Below are positions 55,348 to 63,930 of a stretch of 64,000 nucleotides of DNA, piece after piece. The stretch is from the NCBI RefSeq assembly GCF_017813365.1, contig NZ_JAGIZA010000006.1, positions 1-64,000 of the forward strand. Reading direction: 5' to 3'. Origin of the DNA: Roseomonas indoligenes. GTDB taxonomy: Bacteria; Pseudomonadota; Alphaproteobacteria; Acetobacterales; Acetobacteraceae. The notes below the pieces were generated by a model. The model saw nothing but the letters and a program-made list of their open reading frames with translations, did not search any database and was not told where the DNA came from. Position numbers and translations under genes: made by a program. Position 1 is the stretch's first letter. Each line of letters starts with the position of its first letter.

Positions 55348-55374
55348 AACGGGGTGAAATTCCCGTAAGTTGCC
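55348..55374 (-). promoter_or_regulatory. candidate EcfG-type promoter for 54404-55303
   Basis: Minus-strand GGCAAC (55374-55369), 17 bases, CGTT (55351-55348). Identical in hexamer, spacing and -10 to the csbD element. The leader to the ATG at 55303 would be about 38 nt. Confidence 0.6.
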
Positions 55375-55435
55375 GCGGCAGAGAGGAAGGTCGAGCAGCG
55401 TGGCCGGCCGGCAACGCCAGGGCCCGGAAACGCAG

Positions 55436-55465
55436 AAGGCCCCGGCAGTTTCCCGCCGGGGCCTT
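55436..55465. terminator. strong hairpin after the 19-codon ORF
   Basis: Perfect 11-bp stem AAGGCCCCGGC/GCCGGGGCCTT with an 8-nt loop. On the minus strand it lies 52 bp beyond the short ORF and is followed by CTGCGTTT. It also separates that ORF from the EcfG-like promoter. Confidence 0.7.
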
Positions 55466-55516
55466 CCCATCGCGTGGCCGGTTCGCGGCCCGCGTCAAAC
55501 GGTGACCCGCCGGGGC

Positions 55517-55576
55517 TTAGGCGCCGACGGTGATCCGAGTGGCGGCCACGAGGACCTGGTTGATGCGATGAGACAC
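55517..55576 (-). CDS. very short ORF (19 aa) with a near-perfect ribosome binding site
   Basis: GTG at 55576 opens MSHRINQVLVAATRITVGA and stops at 55517. The minus-strand sequence AAGGAGGTGATCC at 55590-55578 is the full complement of the 3-prime tail of 16S rRNA, with GGAGG 7 bases from the GTG. An in-frame ATG at 55594 would give 25 codons but would overlap the Shine-Dalgarno. A terminator follows. No annotated family is known to me. It may be a true small protein or a leader peptide. Confidence 0.5.
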   Translation of the reverse strand: MSHRINQVLVAATRITVGA

Positions 55577-55635
55577 CGGATCACCTCCTTTCATGTTGTT
55601 GACGTGAACGGAGATGGTACGGCGTCTCGCGGCCT

Positions 55636-56760
55636 TCAAGACACCTCGGCGTAGGCGCCGTTCTTCCAGACATAGAAGACGAAGTCCGGCACGGTCACGT
55701 CGCCCTTGCGGTCGAAGCTGATGGGGCCGAGCACCGTCTGCCAGGGGCCGGACGCCTTCATGGCATCGGCAACCTTCCGGGCATCCACCGTATTGGCCTT
55801 CGCCGCGGCGGCGGCCCAGATCTGGGTGGCGGCGTAGGAGTAGAGGGCAAAGCCCTCCGGCTCCACGTTGCGGGCCTTGAAGCGGGCCACCACCTCGGCC
55901 GCCTGCGGGCGCTTCCTCGGGTCGGACGGGAAGGTCATCATGCTGCCCTCGCCGGCCGCGCCGCTGATCTGCCAGAACTCGCTGGTGGTCAGGGCATCGC
56001 CGCCGATCAGGGTGCAGTTCATCCCCTGCTCCTTCGCCTGTCGGATGATCAGCCCGGCCTCGGTGTGGTAGCCGCCGAGGTAGATGACGTCGATATTCGC
56101 GGCCTTGAGGCGGGACACGACGGCGTTGTAGTCGCGTTCGCCGGGGGTATAGGCGGCGTAGAGCGTCTCGGTCAGCCCGCCCGCGTTCATCGCCTTCTTC
56201 GTCTCGTCCGCCAGGCCCTTGCCATAGGCGGAGTTGTCGTGGAGCACGGCGACGCGCTTACCCTTGAACCGCTCCGCGATGTACTTGCCGGCGACAACGC
56301 CCTGCTGGTCATCGCGCCCGCAGGTGCGGAAGGTGTTCCAGGCGCCCTCATCCGTGTAGCGCGGGTTGGTGGAGGCGGGGCTGATCTGCAGCACGCCTTC
56401 CTCGGTGTAGACCTTGCTCGCGGGGATGGATGAGCCGGAGCAGTAGTGCCCGATCACCACCTTCGCCTGCCGGCCAGCGAGCTGGTTGGCGACCGAGACC
56501 GCCTGGCGCGGGTCGCAGGCGTCGTCGCCCGTCTCCATCACCAGCTGCTGGCCCAGCACGCCGCCGGCGGCGTTGAAGTCCAGCACAGCCTGGTTCACGC
56601 CCTCGCGGATCTGGGCGCCGAAGGTGGCGTTGGCGCCCGTCAGAGGCCCCGCCATGGCAATGCGGATCGGCCCGCGCGCCTGGGCGGAGGCCCCCCCGGC
56701 GGAAAGGATCGCGGGGGCCGCGACCGTGGCCCCCAGAAGGGTGCGACGCTGGATGGTCAT
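55636..56760 (-). CDS. branched-chain amino acid ABC transporter binding protein (paralogue 1)
   Basis: A 374-residue LivK-like protein with a Tat-like signal (QRRTLLGATVAAPAILSAGG). Ligand-binding segments include GPLTGANATFGAQIREGVNQ, SPASTNPRYT and YNAVVSRLKAANIDVIYLGG. It is the last gene of livH-M-G-F-K2-K1 and is separated from paralogue 2 by a hairpin. The two proteins are about four-fifths identical by eye. Confidence 0.93.
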   Translation of the reverse strand: MTIQRRTLLGATVAAPAILSAGGASAQARGPIRIAMAGPLTGANATFGAQIREGVNQAVLDFNAAGGVLGQQLVMETGDDACDPRQAVSVANQLAGRQAKVVIGHYCSGSSIPASKVYTEEGVLQISPASTNPRYTDEGAWNTFRTCGRDDQQGVVAGKYIAERFKGKRVAVLHDNSAYGKGLADETKKAMNAGGLTETLYAAYTPGERDYNAVVSRLKAANIDVIYLGGYHTEAGLIIRQAKEQGMNCTLIGGDALTTSEFWQISGAAGEGSMMTFPSDPRKRPQAAEVVARFKARNVEPEGFALYSYAATQIWAAAAAKANTVDARKVADAMKASGPWQTVLGPISFDRKGDVTVPDFVFYVWKNGAYAEVS

Positions 56761-56854
56761 GTCAGGCTCCGTTTGGGCAGCGCCGGAGCCTAGGGCCGGC
56801 CCGGCTCCGCAATCAATGTTTGCGCCCGGCCCGCAGCGGCCGGATGCGCGGGGA

Positions 56855-56880
56855 GGCCCCGGCGGACATCCACCGGGGCC
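56855..56880 (-). terminator. hairpin between the two livK paralogues
   Basis: GGCCCCGG/CCGGGGCC with a 10-nt loop, 11 bp after the stop of paralogue 2. It could protect the upstream mRNA or limit read-through to paralogue 1. Confidence 0.5.
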
Positions 56881-56890
56881 GGTGCGGCCG

Positions 56891-58012
56891 TCAGGACATC
56901 TCGGCGTAGTTGCCGTTCTTCCAGACGTAGAAGACGTAGTCCGGCACGGTCACGTCGCCCTTGCGGTCGAAGCTGACGGGGCCGAGCACGGTCTGCCAGG
57001 GGCCGGACGCCCTCATGGCATCGGCAACCTTGCGCGGATCGACGGTCGCCGCCTTCACCGCGGCCGCCGCCCAGATCTGCAGGGCGGCGTAGGTGTAGAG
57101 GACGTAGCCTTCCGGATCGACGTTGCGGGCCTTGAAGCGGGCCACCACCTCGGCCGCCTGCGGGCGCTTCCGCGGGTCCGAGGAGAAGGTCATCATCGTG
57201 CCTTCGCCGGCCGCGCCGCTGATCTGCCAGAACTCGTTCGTCACCAGCGCGTCGCCGCCGATGAGCGTCACGTTCATCCCCTGCTCCTTGGCCTGGCGGA
57301 TGATCAGCCCGGCCTCGGTATGGTAGCCGCCGAGATAGATCACCCCGACATCGGCGGCTTTCATGCGGGACACGATGGCGTTGTAGTCGCGCTCGCCGGG
57401 CGTGTAGGCCGCGTAGATCGCCTCCGTCACGCCCGCCGCGTTCATCGCCTTCTTCGTCTCGTCCGCGAGACCCTTGCCATAGGCGGAGTTGTCATGGATC
57501 AGCGCCACCTTCCGGCCGCGGAAGTGCTCGGCGATGTACTTGCCGGCCACGGTGCCCTGCTGGTCGTCGCGCCCGCAGGTGCGGAAGGTGTTCCAGGCGC
57601 CCTCGTCGGTGAAGCGCGGGTTGGTGGAGGCGGGGCTGATCTGCAGCACGCCTTCCTCGGTGTAGACCTTGCTCGCGGGAATGGAGGAGCCGGAGCAGAA
57701 ATGCCCGGCGACGACCTTGACCTGCCGCCCGGCAAGCTGGTTGGCGACCGAGACCGCCTGGCGCGGGTCGCAGGCGTCGTCGCCCGTCTCCAGCGCGATC
57801 TGCTGGCCCAGTACGCCGCCCGCGGCGTTGAGGTCGGTGACGGCCTGGGTGGCGCCCTCCCTCATCTGATTGCCGAAGGAGGCGTTCGAGCCGGTGAGCG
57901 GGCCGGCCACGGCCACGCGGACCGTGCCGGCCTGCGCCGATGCGCGGCCCGCCGCGAGGATGGCGGGAGCGGCGATCGTGGCGCCCACGAGGGTGCGGCG
58001 CTGGATGGTCAT
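56891..58012 (-). CDS. branched-chain amino acid ABC transporter binding protein (paralogue 2)
   Basis: A 373-residue LivK-like protein, also with a Tat-like signal (QRRTLVGATIAAPAILAAGR), GPLTGSNASFGNQMREGATQ and SPASTNPRFT. It is the first binding protein after livF. The duplicated pair suggests the one transporter accepts two ligand ranges. Specificity within the Leu/Ile/Val, amide and urea group is not defined by sequence. Confidence 0.94.
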   Translation of the reverse strand: MTIQRRTLVGATIAAPAILAAGRASAQAGTVRVAVAGPLTGSNASFGNQMREGATQAVTDLNAAGGVLGQQIALETGDDACDPRQAVSVANQLAGRQVKVVAGHFCSGSSIPASKVYTEEGVLQISPASTNPRFTDEGAWNTFRTCGRDDQQGTVAGKYIAEHFRGRKVALIHDNSAYGKGLADETKKAMNAAGVTEAIYAAYTPGERDYNAIVSRMKAADVGVIYLGGYHTEAGLIIRQAKEQGMNVTLIGGDALVTNEFWQISGAAGEGTMMTFSSDPRKRPQAAEVVARFKARNVDPEGYVLYTYAALQIWAAAAVKAATVDPRKVADAMRASGPWQTVLGPVSFDRKGDVTVPDYVFYVWKNGNYAEMS

Positions 58013-58064
58013 GAAAGCCTCCTTCCGGTTCCGACGAGAGCCTAGGGTGCCGCCTCTCCGCCCT

Positions 58065-58778
58065 TCAATGGGTTCCGAGATAGGCGTCCCGCACCTCGGG
58101 CCGGGCCAGCAGCGCCGCGCCCGTGTCCTCCATGGTGATGCGCCCGTTCACCAGCACGTAGCCCCGGTGGGCCAGGCGCAGGGCCTGGTTGGCGTTCTGC
58201 TCCACCAGCAGCACCGTCAGCCCCGTTTCCCGGTTGAGGGTGCGGATGGCGGAGAAGATCTGCCGCACCACCAGCGGCGCGAGGCCAAGGGAGGGTTCGT
58301 CCAGCAGCAGCAGGCGGGGCTTCGACATCAGCGCGCGGGCGATGGCCAGCATCTGCTGCTCGCCGCCGGAAAGGGTGCCGCCGCGCTGGGCCTCACGCTC
58401 CTTGAGGCGTGGGAACAGGGTGAAGGCCTGCTCCAGCCCCGGCGCGGGATCCAGGCCGAAGGATTGCGCACCCATGAGCAGGTTCTCCCGCACGCTCATG
58501 CGCGGGAAGATGCGGCGGCCTTCGGGGGATTGCGCGATGCCGGCGCGGGCGATCTCGTGCATCGGAAGGCCGGTAATGTCGCGCCCCTCAAAGACCACGC
58601 GGCCGGTGCGGGCGCGGGGGCTGCCGAAGATCGTCATCAGCAGGGTGGACTTCCCGGCGCCGTTCGCGCCGATCAGCGTCACGATCTCCCCGGGGTCGAC
58701 GTGAACGGAAACGCCCTTCAGCGCCTCCACCGCACCATAGGCTGTGGTGACGTCCTCCAGCCGCAGCATGCTGCTCAT
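58065..58778 (-). CDS. livF: branched-chain amino acid ABC transporter ATPase LivF
   Basis: A 237-residue ATPase with Walker A GANGAGKST, signature LSGGEQQMLAIARALM and Walker B LLLLDEPSLGLAP. Typical LivF length and order. It overlaps livG by 4 bp. Confidence 0.95.
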   Translation of the reverse strand: MSSMLRLEDVTTAYGAVEALKGVSVHVDPGEIVTLIGANGAGKSTLLMTIFGSPRARTGRVVFEGRDITGLPMHEIARAGIAQSPEGRRIFPRMSVRENLLMGAQSFGLDPAPGLEQAFTLFPRLKEREAQRGGTLSGGEQQMLAIARALMSKPRLLLLDEPSLGLAPLVVRQIFSAIRTLNRETGLTVLLVEQNANQALRLAHRGYVLVNGRITMEDTGAALLARPEVRDAYLGTH

Positions 58779-59602
58779 GCCGCGCCCGCCACGGCGGGGG
58801 CGGGTTCCTCGTCCTCGTCGCCCGTACCGAGATAGGCGGCGATCACCGCCTCGTCCTCACGGATCTGGCCGGGGGTGCCGTCGGCGATCTTCTTGCCATG
58901 GTCCAGCACGACGATGTGGTCGGAGATGTTCATCACCACGCCCATGTCGTGCTCGATCAGCAGGATGGAGCAGCCGCCATCCCGGATCAGCCGGATCAGC
59001 GCGGCCAGCTCCTCCGACTCCCGCGGGTTCAGTCCGGCGGCGGGCTCGTCCAGGCAGAGCAGCACGGGGTCGGTGCACATGGCCCGCGCGATCTCCAGCC
59101 GCCGCTGCGCACCATAGGGCAGGGCGCCCGCCGGGTCGTCCGCCCGGTCCATGAGGCGCGTCGCCTCCAGCCAGTGCTTCGCGCGCTCGATCGCCGCCCG
59201 CTCCGCCGCGCGATAGCCGCCGAGGCCCAGGATGGCCGCAACCCCGAAGCCGGTCGCGGCCTGCAGCCGGTTGTGCTGCGCGACCAGCAGGTTCTCTAGC
59301 ACCGTCATGCCGCCGAAGAGCCGGATGTTCTGGAAAGTCCGGGCCACGCCGGCGCGGGCGATGCGATGGCCGGGCGTGGCGTGCAGCCCGCGCTCCCCCT
59401 CCCGCCCGTGCAGGATGATCTCGCCTGCGCTCGGCGTGTAGAAGCCGGTGATGAGGTTGAAGACGGTGGTCTTGCCCGCGCCGTTGGGCCCGATCACCGC
59501 GGTGATGTCGCCCCGCGCCGCCTCGAAGGAGACGTGGTTCACGGCGGTCAGCCCGCCGAACCGCATCACCAGCTCCCGGACCTGAAGGATCGGCGCGCTC
59601 AT
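58775..59602 (-). CDS. livG: branched-chain amino acid ABC transporter ATPase LivG
   Basis: A 275-residue ATPase with Walker A GPNGAGKTT, Walker B VLLCLDEPAAGLNP and the H-loop IEHDMGVVM. The signature region reads LPYGAQRRLEIARAM, a LivG-type variant of LSGGQ. A 15-residue acidic tail follows the core. It overlaps livM by 4 bp. Confidence 0.95.
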   Translation of the reverse strand: MSAPILQVRELVMRFGGLTAVNHVSFEAARGDITAVIGPNGAGKTTVFNLITGFYTPSAGEIILHGREGERGLHATPGHRIARAGVARTFQNIRLFGGMTVLENLLVAQHNRLQAATGFGVAAILGLGGYRAAERAAIERAKHWLEATRLMDRADDPAGALPYGAQRRLEIARAMCTDPVLLCLDEPAAGLNPRESEELAALIRLIRDGGCSILLIEHDMGVVMNISDHIVVLDHGKKIADGTPGQIREDEAVIAAYLGTGDEDEEPAPAVAGAA

Positions 59603-60999
59603 CCCTGGCCCTCCCCCACGAGGTCGCCCGAGATGGCGCGGCGCTTCCCGAGGGCGATGGAGGGCGTGCGGGTGGAGACCAGCCCGCGCGGCCGCCAGAC
59701 CATGATGGCCACCATGGCGCCGCCGAAGACGAGCATCCGGTACTCCTCCAGGTCCCGGAAGGCCTCGAACCCGCCGATCATCACCAGCGCCGCCAGCGCA
59801 ACGCCGAGCTGGCTGCCCAACCCGCCGAGCACGACGATGGCGAGGATGATGGCGCTCTCGATGAAGGTGAAGCTTTCCGGGCTGACGAAAGCCTGGCGCG
59901 TGGCGAAGAAGGCACCGGCGAAGCCGCCGAACATGGCGCCAATCGCAAACGCGGTCAGCTTCGTGTTCGTCACGTTGATGCCCAGCGCCCGGCAGGCGAT
60001 CTCATCCTCCCGCAGGGCTTCCCAGGCGCGGCCGAGGGGCTGGCGCCGCAGCCGCAGCGTCACCCAGTTCGTCAGCAGGGCCAGGACGAGGATCAGGTAG
60101 TAGAGGAAGACCACGCGGTGCGTCGGCGATGGCTCCAGCCCGAAGAAGTCGGCGAAGGAGCCGGGCCCGCCGCCCGCCGTGAAGTTCAGCCCGAAGAAGG
60201 AAGGGCGGGGGATGCCGGAGATGCCGTTCGGCCCGCCCGTGAGCGACACCCAGTTGATCAGCACCACCCGGATGATCTCGCCGAAGGCCAGCGTCACGAT
60301 CGCCAGGTAGTCGCCCCGCAGCCGCAGCACGGGAAAGCCGAGGATCACGCCCCAGAAGGCCGCCATGATCCCTGCCAGCGGCAGGCAGATCCAGAAGGAG
60401 AGGCCGAAATTCGTGGAGAGCAGCGCGTAGGCATAGGCACCGACGGCGTAGAAGGCGACGTAGCCGAGGTCGAGAAGTCCGGCGAGCCCGACCACGATGT
60501 TCAGCCCCCATCCCAGCATGACGTAGGTCAGGACGAGGATGCCGAGGTCCAGCACGTAGCGCGACGTGCCCGGAAGGAAGGGCAGGACGATGGCGAAGCC
60601 CAGCAGCAGCGGCGCGACGAAGGTGCCGATGCGCCGCAGCGTCTCCGTCCGCCGCGCGGTGGGCGCCCTGCGGGCCGGGCGCTGGTCCTGCCAGAGGTTC
60701 AGCACCAGCCGCCCCACGAAGACGAGGCCGACGAGGATGGCCACATCCGCCCAGCGCGTGCGGATGATCAGCCCGCTGCCCGGCGAGACATCGGTGCGCA
60801 GCCCGACCAGCGGCACGAAGAGCACCACGGAGACCAGCGCTGCCATGACCGCATCCCGCACGGCATGCGCGATCGGCGGGCGCGGCGCGGCCTGCGCGGG
60901 GCCGCGGGGAATGCCGCCGTTCTGGCCGGGGCCGGGCACGCCGTCGTCGCTGCGCGCCGCCCCGCCCTCATGCGGGCCGCCGATGACGGAGTCGCTCAT
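59599..60999 (-). CDS. livM: branched-chain amino acid ABC transporter permease LivM
   Basis: A 466-residue permease. The first 40 residues are Gly/Pro-rich and hydrophilic, then two helices not found in minimal LivM, then the common core with GLAGLLDLGYVAFYAVGAYA, GFPVLRLRGDYLAIVTLAFG and AWEALREDEIACRALGINV. It overlaps livH by 4 bp. Together with LivH it forms the channel. Confidence 0.95.
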   Translation of the reverse strand: MSDSVIGGPHEGGAARSDDGVPGPGQNGGIPRGPAQAAPRPPIAHAVRDAVMAALVSVVLFVPLVGLRTDVSPGSGLIIRTRWADVAILVGLVFVGRLVLNLWQDQRPARRAPTARRTETLRRIGTFVAPLLLGFAIVLPFLPGTSRYVLDLGILVLTYVMLGWGLNIVVGLAGLLDLGYVAFYAVGAYAYALLSTNFGLSFWICLPLAGIMAAFWGVILGFPVLRLRGDYLAIVTLAFGEIIRVVLINWVSLTGGPNGISGIPRPSFFGLNFTAGGGPGSFADFFGLEPSPTHRVVFLYYLILVLALLTNWVTLRLRRQPLGRAWEALREDEIACRALGINVTNTKLTAFAIGAMFGGFAGAFFATRQAFVSPESFTFIESAIILAIVVLGGLGSQLGVALAALVMIGGFEAFRDLEEYRMLVFGGAMVAIMVWRPRGLVSTRTPSIALGKRRAISGDLVGEGQG

Positions 61000-61910
61000 A
61001 CCTTCTCCACCTCGGCGCGGCCGAGAAGGCCGGTGGGCATGAAGATCAGCGTGATGACGAGGATCGCGAAGGTCGCGACGTCCTTGTACTGGACGGAGAA
61101 ATAGGCGCTCCAGAAGGTCTCGATCAGCCCGATCAGCAGCCCGCCCAGCACAGCCCCGGGGAGCGACCCGATGCCCCCCAGCACCGCGGCGGTGAAGGCT
61201 TTCACCCCCGCCAGGAAGCCGATGTAGAAATCGATGACCCCGTAGCGCAGCAGGTACATGGTGCCGGCGACGGAGGCGAGCGCGGCGCCGATGACGAAGG
61301 TGACGCTGATGGTACGGTCCGTGTCGATCCCCAGCAGCCCCGCCATCTTCCGGTCCTGCTCGCAGGCCCGCATGGCGCGCCCCAGGGGTGTTCGCGTGAC
61401 GAGCCAGGTGAAGACCGCCAGCACCAGCAGCGTCACGACGATGATCATGGCCTGCATGGTGGAGATGGAAACCGCGAAGCCGTTGCCGTGCCACAGCTCG
61501 AGGCTTCCGGTGACGAGGGATTCGATGGGCTTCACCCGCGCCCCCTGGGCCACCTGCACATAGTTCTGCAGCACGATGGACATGCCGATCGCCGAGATCA
61601 GCGGCGCCAGCCTGAAGGAGCCGCGAAGGGGCCGGTAGGCCACGCGCTCCACGGACCAGCCATAGAGCGCCGTCACCGCCATGGAGACCAGCAGGACCAG
61701 CAGGATCGCCCCCGGCCCCGCTGCCCATCCCCCCATCGCGATCAGCACGAAGGAGATGAGGGAGATGAAGGCGCCCACCATGAAGATGTCGCCATGGGCG
61801 AAGTTGATCATCCCGATGATCCCGTAGACCATCGTGTAACCCACCGCGATCAAGCCGTAGATCATGCCCAACGCCACGCCGTTGATCAGCTGCTGCAGGG
61901 CATAGGCCAA
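60996..61910 (-). CDS. livH: branched-chain amino acid ABC transporter permease LivH
   Basis: A 304-residue permease with the family start LQQLINGVALGMIYGLIAVG, MINFAHGDIFMVGAF, RAMRACEQDRKMAGLLGIDT and AAVLGGIGSLPGAVLGGLLI. It is the first gene of the liv operon. The 128-bp region to the next gene includes an imperfect GC-rich hairpin near 61999-62035 that may terminate the reductase gene from the other direction. Confidence 0.95.
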   Translation of the reverse strand: MAYALQQLINGVALGMIYGLIAVGYTMVYGIIGMINFAHGDIFMVGAFISLISFVLIAMGGWAAGPGAILLVLLVSMAVTALYGWSVERVAYRPLRGSFRLAPLISAIGMSIVLQNYVQVAQGARVKPIESLVTGSLELWHGNGFAVSISTMQAMIIVVTLLVLAVFTWLVTRTPLGRAMRACEQDRKMAGLLGIDTDRTISVTFVIGAALASVAGTMYLLRYGVIDFYIGFLAGVKAFTAAVLGGIGSLPGAVLGGLLIGLIETFWSAYFSVQYKDVATFAILVITLIFMPTGLLGRAEVEKV

Positions 61911-62038
61911 GCGCGGTCTCCCCGTATGTCGATAGCCCGGGTGTTTCCCCCGGGGTCCGCCCTTCGGCGGTGAAGCATCCCGTGTGCCACGCTACGCCGC
62001 CGGCCCGCCCCGCGCCAAGGGGGCGCGCCGGCCGGGGG

Positions 62039-62599
62039 TCAGCCCTTCAGGCGGATGGCCCAGTCCCGCAGCGCCACGATCTGCCCGGCGATGAAGCCGC
62101 GCGTCGCCTCGTCCGTCAGCCGCCCCTCGGCGTCGATCTTCTGGCCCGACTGCATGATGAACAGCTCCGGCTTGTTCAGCGGGTGGGCGTTGAGGAAGAC
62201 GAACATCTTCCGCAGGTCGTACTGCGCGCGGGAGGTGCCGAGCAGCCCGGGGGAGGCGCCGAGGATCGCCACCGGCTTCTCGTCGAAGGGCTGCTCCGGC
62301 GGGCGGGAGGCCCAGTCGATCGCGTTCTTCAGCACCCCAGGGATGGAATAGTTGTACTCGGGCGTTGCGATCATCACCGCATCCGCCTCGCGCAGCGCCG
62401 TGCGGAAGGCCTCCACGGCGGCCGGGTAGCCCTCGCCGGTGCGGACGTCGTCGTTATAGGGTGGGATTTCGCCCAGCCCTTCGAAGATCGTCACCTCCAC
62501 GCCCTCGGGCGCCAGCTCCTGGGCGGCGCGCAGGGCGGCTGTGTTGTGCGAGCCCTTCCGAAGGCTGCCGGAGATGGCGAGGATCTTGAAGCTGGCCAT
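62039..62599 (-). CDS. NADPH-dependent FMN reductase family protein
   Basis: A 186-residue flavodoxin-fold enzyme with the FMN-binding motif ISGSLRKGSHNTAAL and ATPEYNYSIPGVLKNAIDW, family hallmarks of ArsH/ChrR-like quinone and metal reductases. The ATG at 62599 (MASFKIL) is preferred over an upstream one since the extra residues lack family similarity. It follows the SnoaL-like gene on the same strand. Confidence 0.92.
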   Translation of the reverse strand: MASFKILAISGSLRKGSHNTAALRAAQELAPEGVEVTIFEGLGEIPPYNDDVRTGEGYPAAVEAFRTALREADAVMIATPEYNYSIPGVLKNAIDWASRPPEQPFDEKPVAILGASPGLLGTSRAQYDLRKMFVFLNAHPLNKPELFIMQSGQKIDAEGRLTDEATRGFIAGQIVALRDWAIRLKG

Positions 62600-62675
62600 G
62601 GTGGGGATTCTCCTGCTGAGACGGGCGGGGATGGCATAAGGGCTGGCGCCTGCCCGCGCCATCGCCCTGGTCAGC

Positions 62676-63290
62676 CTATTCCTCCCAGTCCAGCGTCCCG
62701 CCCCGCAGCCAGGCCGCGCCGGCGGCGTAAAGCGCCGTCACCTTCTCCCCTTTCAGGCCGGGCATGTCGGTCTTCACCTCGTAGCCGATCCCCGTCTGGA
62801 GGTAGGCGAGGTGTCTGTAGCCCTCGGGGAAGCGGCCCAGCAGCTCGGGATCCAGTTCCAGCCGCTCGGCCGGGTTCACCGGGTCCATGCGATCCTTCTC
62901 GTAGATCGGCTGGCGCAGTACGATCTTCCAACCGTCCTCCCGCTCCTCGACAAAGTCGTAGAAGCGGCCGGTGCAGACCACGTCCACCACCACGCCCTGC
63001 ACGGGAGCGCGCTGGGAAATGGTCATCTTCGTCTGGGCGATGGCGCGGCGGCCCTCGATATCGACGGAGCAGCCGCCGAGGAAATGGAGGATGGAAACTC
63101 CCTTCGCCCACCCCTCCTGGCTCGCCTTGATGAAGCCTTCCGCCGGGGCCTGGCACCAGGTGGCCATCATGCGCCCCTCTGGCGCCCAGACTGTGCGGAA
63201 GCGTTCCCAATCGCCGGCATCGCGCCAGACAGCCCAGTTCTGCACCAGCTCCATCACCTGCAGGCGGCGCAACAGCGCGTCCTCGGACAT
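62676..63290 (-). CDS. SnoaL/NTF2-like protein
   Basis: A 204-residue protein with the SnoaL-like fold signature: a helical start (LLRRLQVMELVQNWAVWRDA), DWERFRTVWAPEG and the strand pair around RAIAQTKMTISQRAP and YDFVEEREDGWKIVLR. Members are small enzymes or ligand-binding domains, often with oxygenases. It is 76 bp upstream of the FMN reductase gene on the same strand, so they may share a transcript. Function unknown. Confidence 0.85.
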   Translation of the reverse strand: MSEDALLRRLQVMELVQNWAVWRDAGDWERFRTVWAPEGRMMATWCQAPAEGFIKASQEGWAKGVSILHFLGGCSVDIEGRRAIAQTKMTISQRAPVQGVVVDVVCTGRFYDFVEEREDGWKIVLRQPIYEKDRMDPVNPAERLELDPELLGRFPEGYRHLAYLQTGIGYEVKTDMPGLKGEKVTALYAAGAAWLRGGTLDWEE

Positions 63291-63654
63291 CCCACTTCCT
63301 CCATTCCCTGTGCCCGCCGCATGGTGCTGGACGGGTTGCGCGCCGGCCAGACCGAATGACGTCGAAGTGCACCGGTGCCTTCCGCCTGAGAGGCTTGGCG
63401 ACGGAGAGGGGCAAACGGTCCGAGCCTCGGACGCGCTGTCCTGCCGCGGCAGGGCTGAAATCTTGAGGGAGGTGACGGGACCCCCTTATGGCAAGCAAGG
63501 CTGAGGGCGCGGCAAGGGACCTGGGCCGATCTTCAGGACGGGATCATTGCTCCGCCGCATGGATCCTCCTCCCGCCAGACACGCACAAAAAGCCTGTCTG
63601 TGCTGGACCCATCCATCAGAAGTCAGCCTCTTGATGGGGACGCGGAAGATCAAT
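63291..63654. other. gap without a supported gene
   Basis: Some ORFs cross here on both strands, but none has a family match, a ribosome binding site and GC-skewed codon use together. No hairpin, repeat or promoter of note was found. Confidence 0.5.
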
Positions 63655-63930
63655 CTACTGCCAAGAATCCCGCTCCAAGACCTCGAGCTGCTCAACGAGT
63701 TGCTGGTACGCGGCCCGCTCCAGGAGCGAAAGTGTCGGCTCACTGGCGCCGCGACGCATCGCCCTGAGCGCAACAGGGCCCGTTACCCTCAGGCGTTTCT
63801 GCGACTGCAGAAGGATCCGTACAGCGTTTCGCTTCCTCACGCGGGTTTCAGGGATCTCAGGCACGCAGCACCTTCTGTCGTCAGACGCGTTGGAGGAACG
63901 AGGCAAGGGCATGGCGGCAGCGACATCCAC
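63655..63930 (-). CDS. doubtful small basic protein
   Basis: A 91-residue ORF with a basic helical middle (RILLQSQKRLRVTGPVALRA) and an acidic helical end (LLERAAYQQLVEQLEVLERD). The C-terminal part looks protein-like and third-position GC is lower than for neighbours, but no family is recognised. A start at an internal in-frame codon is as likely as at 63930. Listed as hypothetical. Confidence 0.3.
   Translation of the reverse strand: MDVAAAMPLPRSSNASDDRRCCVPEIPETRVRKRNAVRILLQSQKRLRVTGPVALRAMRRGASEPTLSLLERAAYQQLVEQLEVLERDSWQ

Noticed and set aside
55574-55594. fragment of 16S rRNA on the plus strand
   Set aside because: Only about 15 nt match the 16S 3-prime tail, with nothing before it; it is better explained as a strong Shine-Dalgarno on the minus strand.
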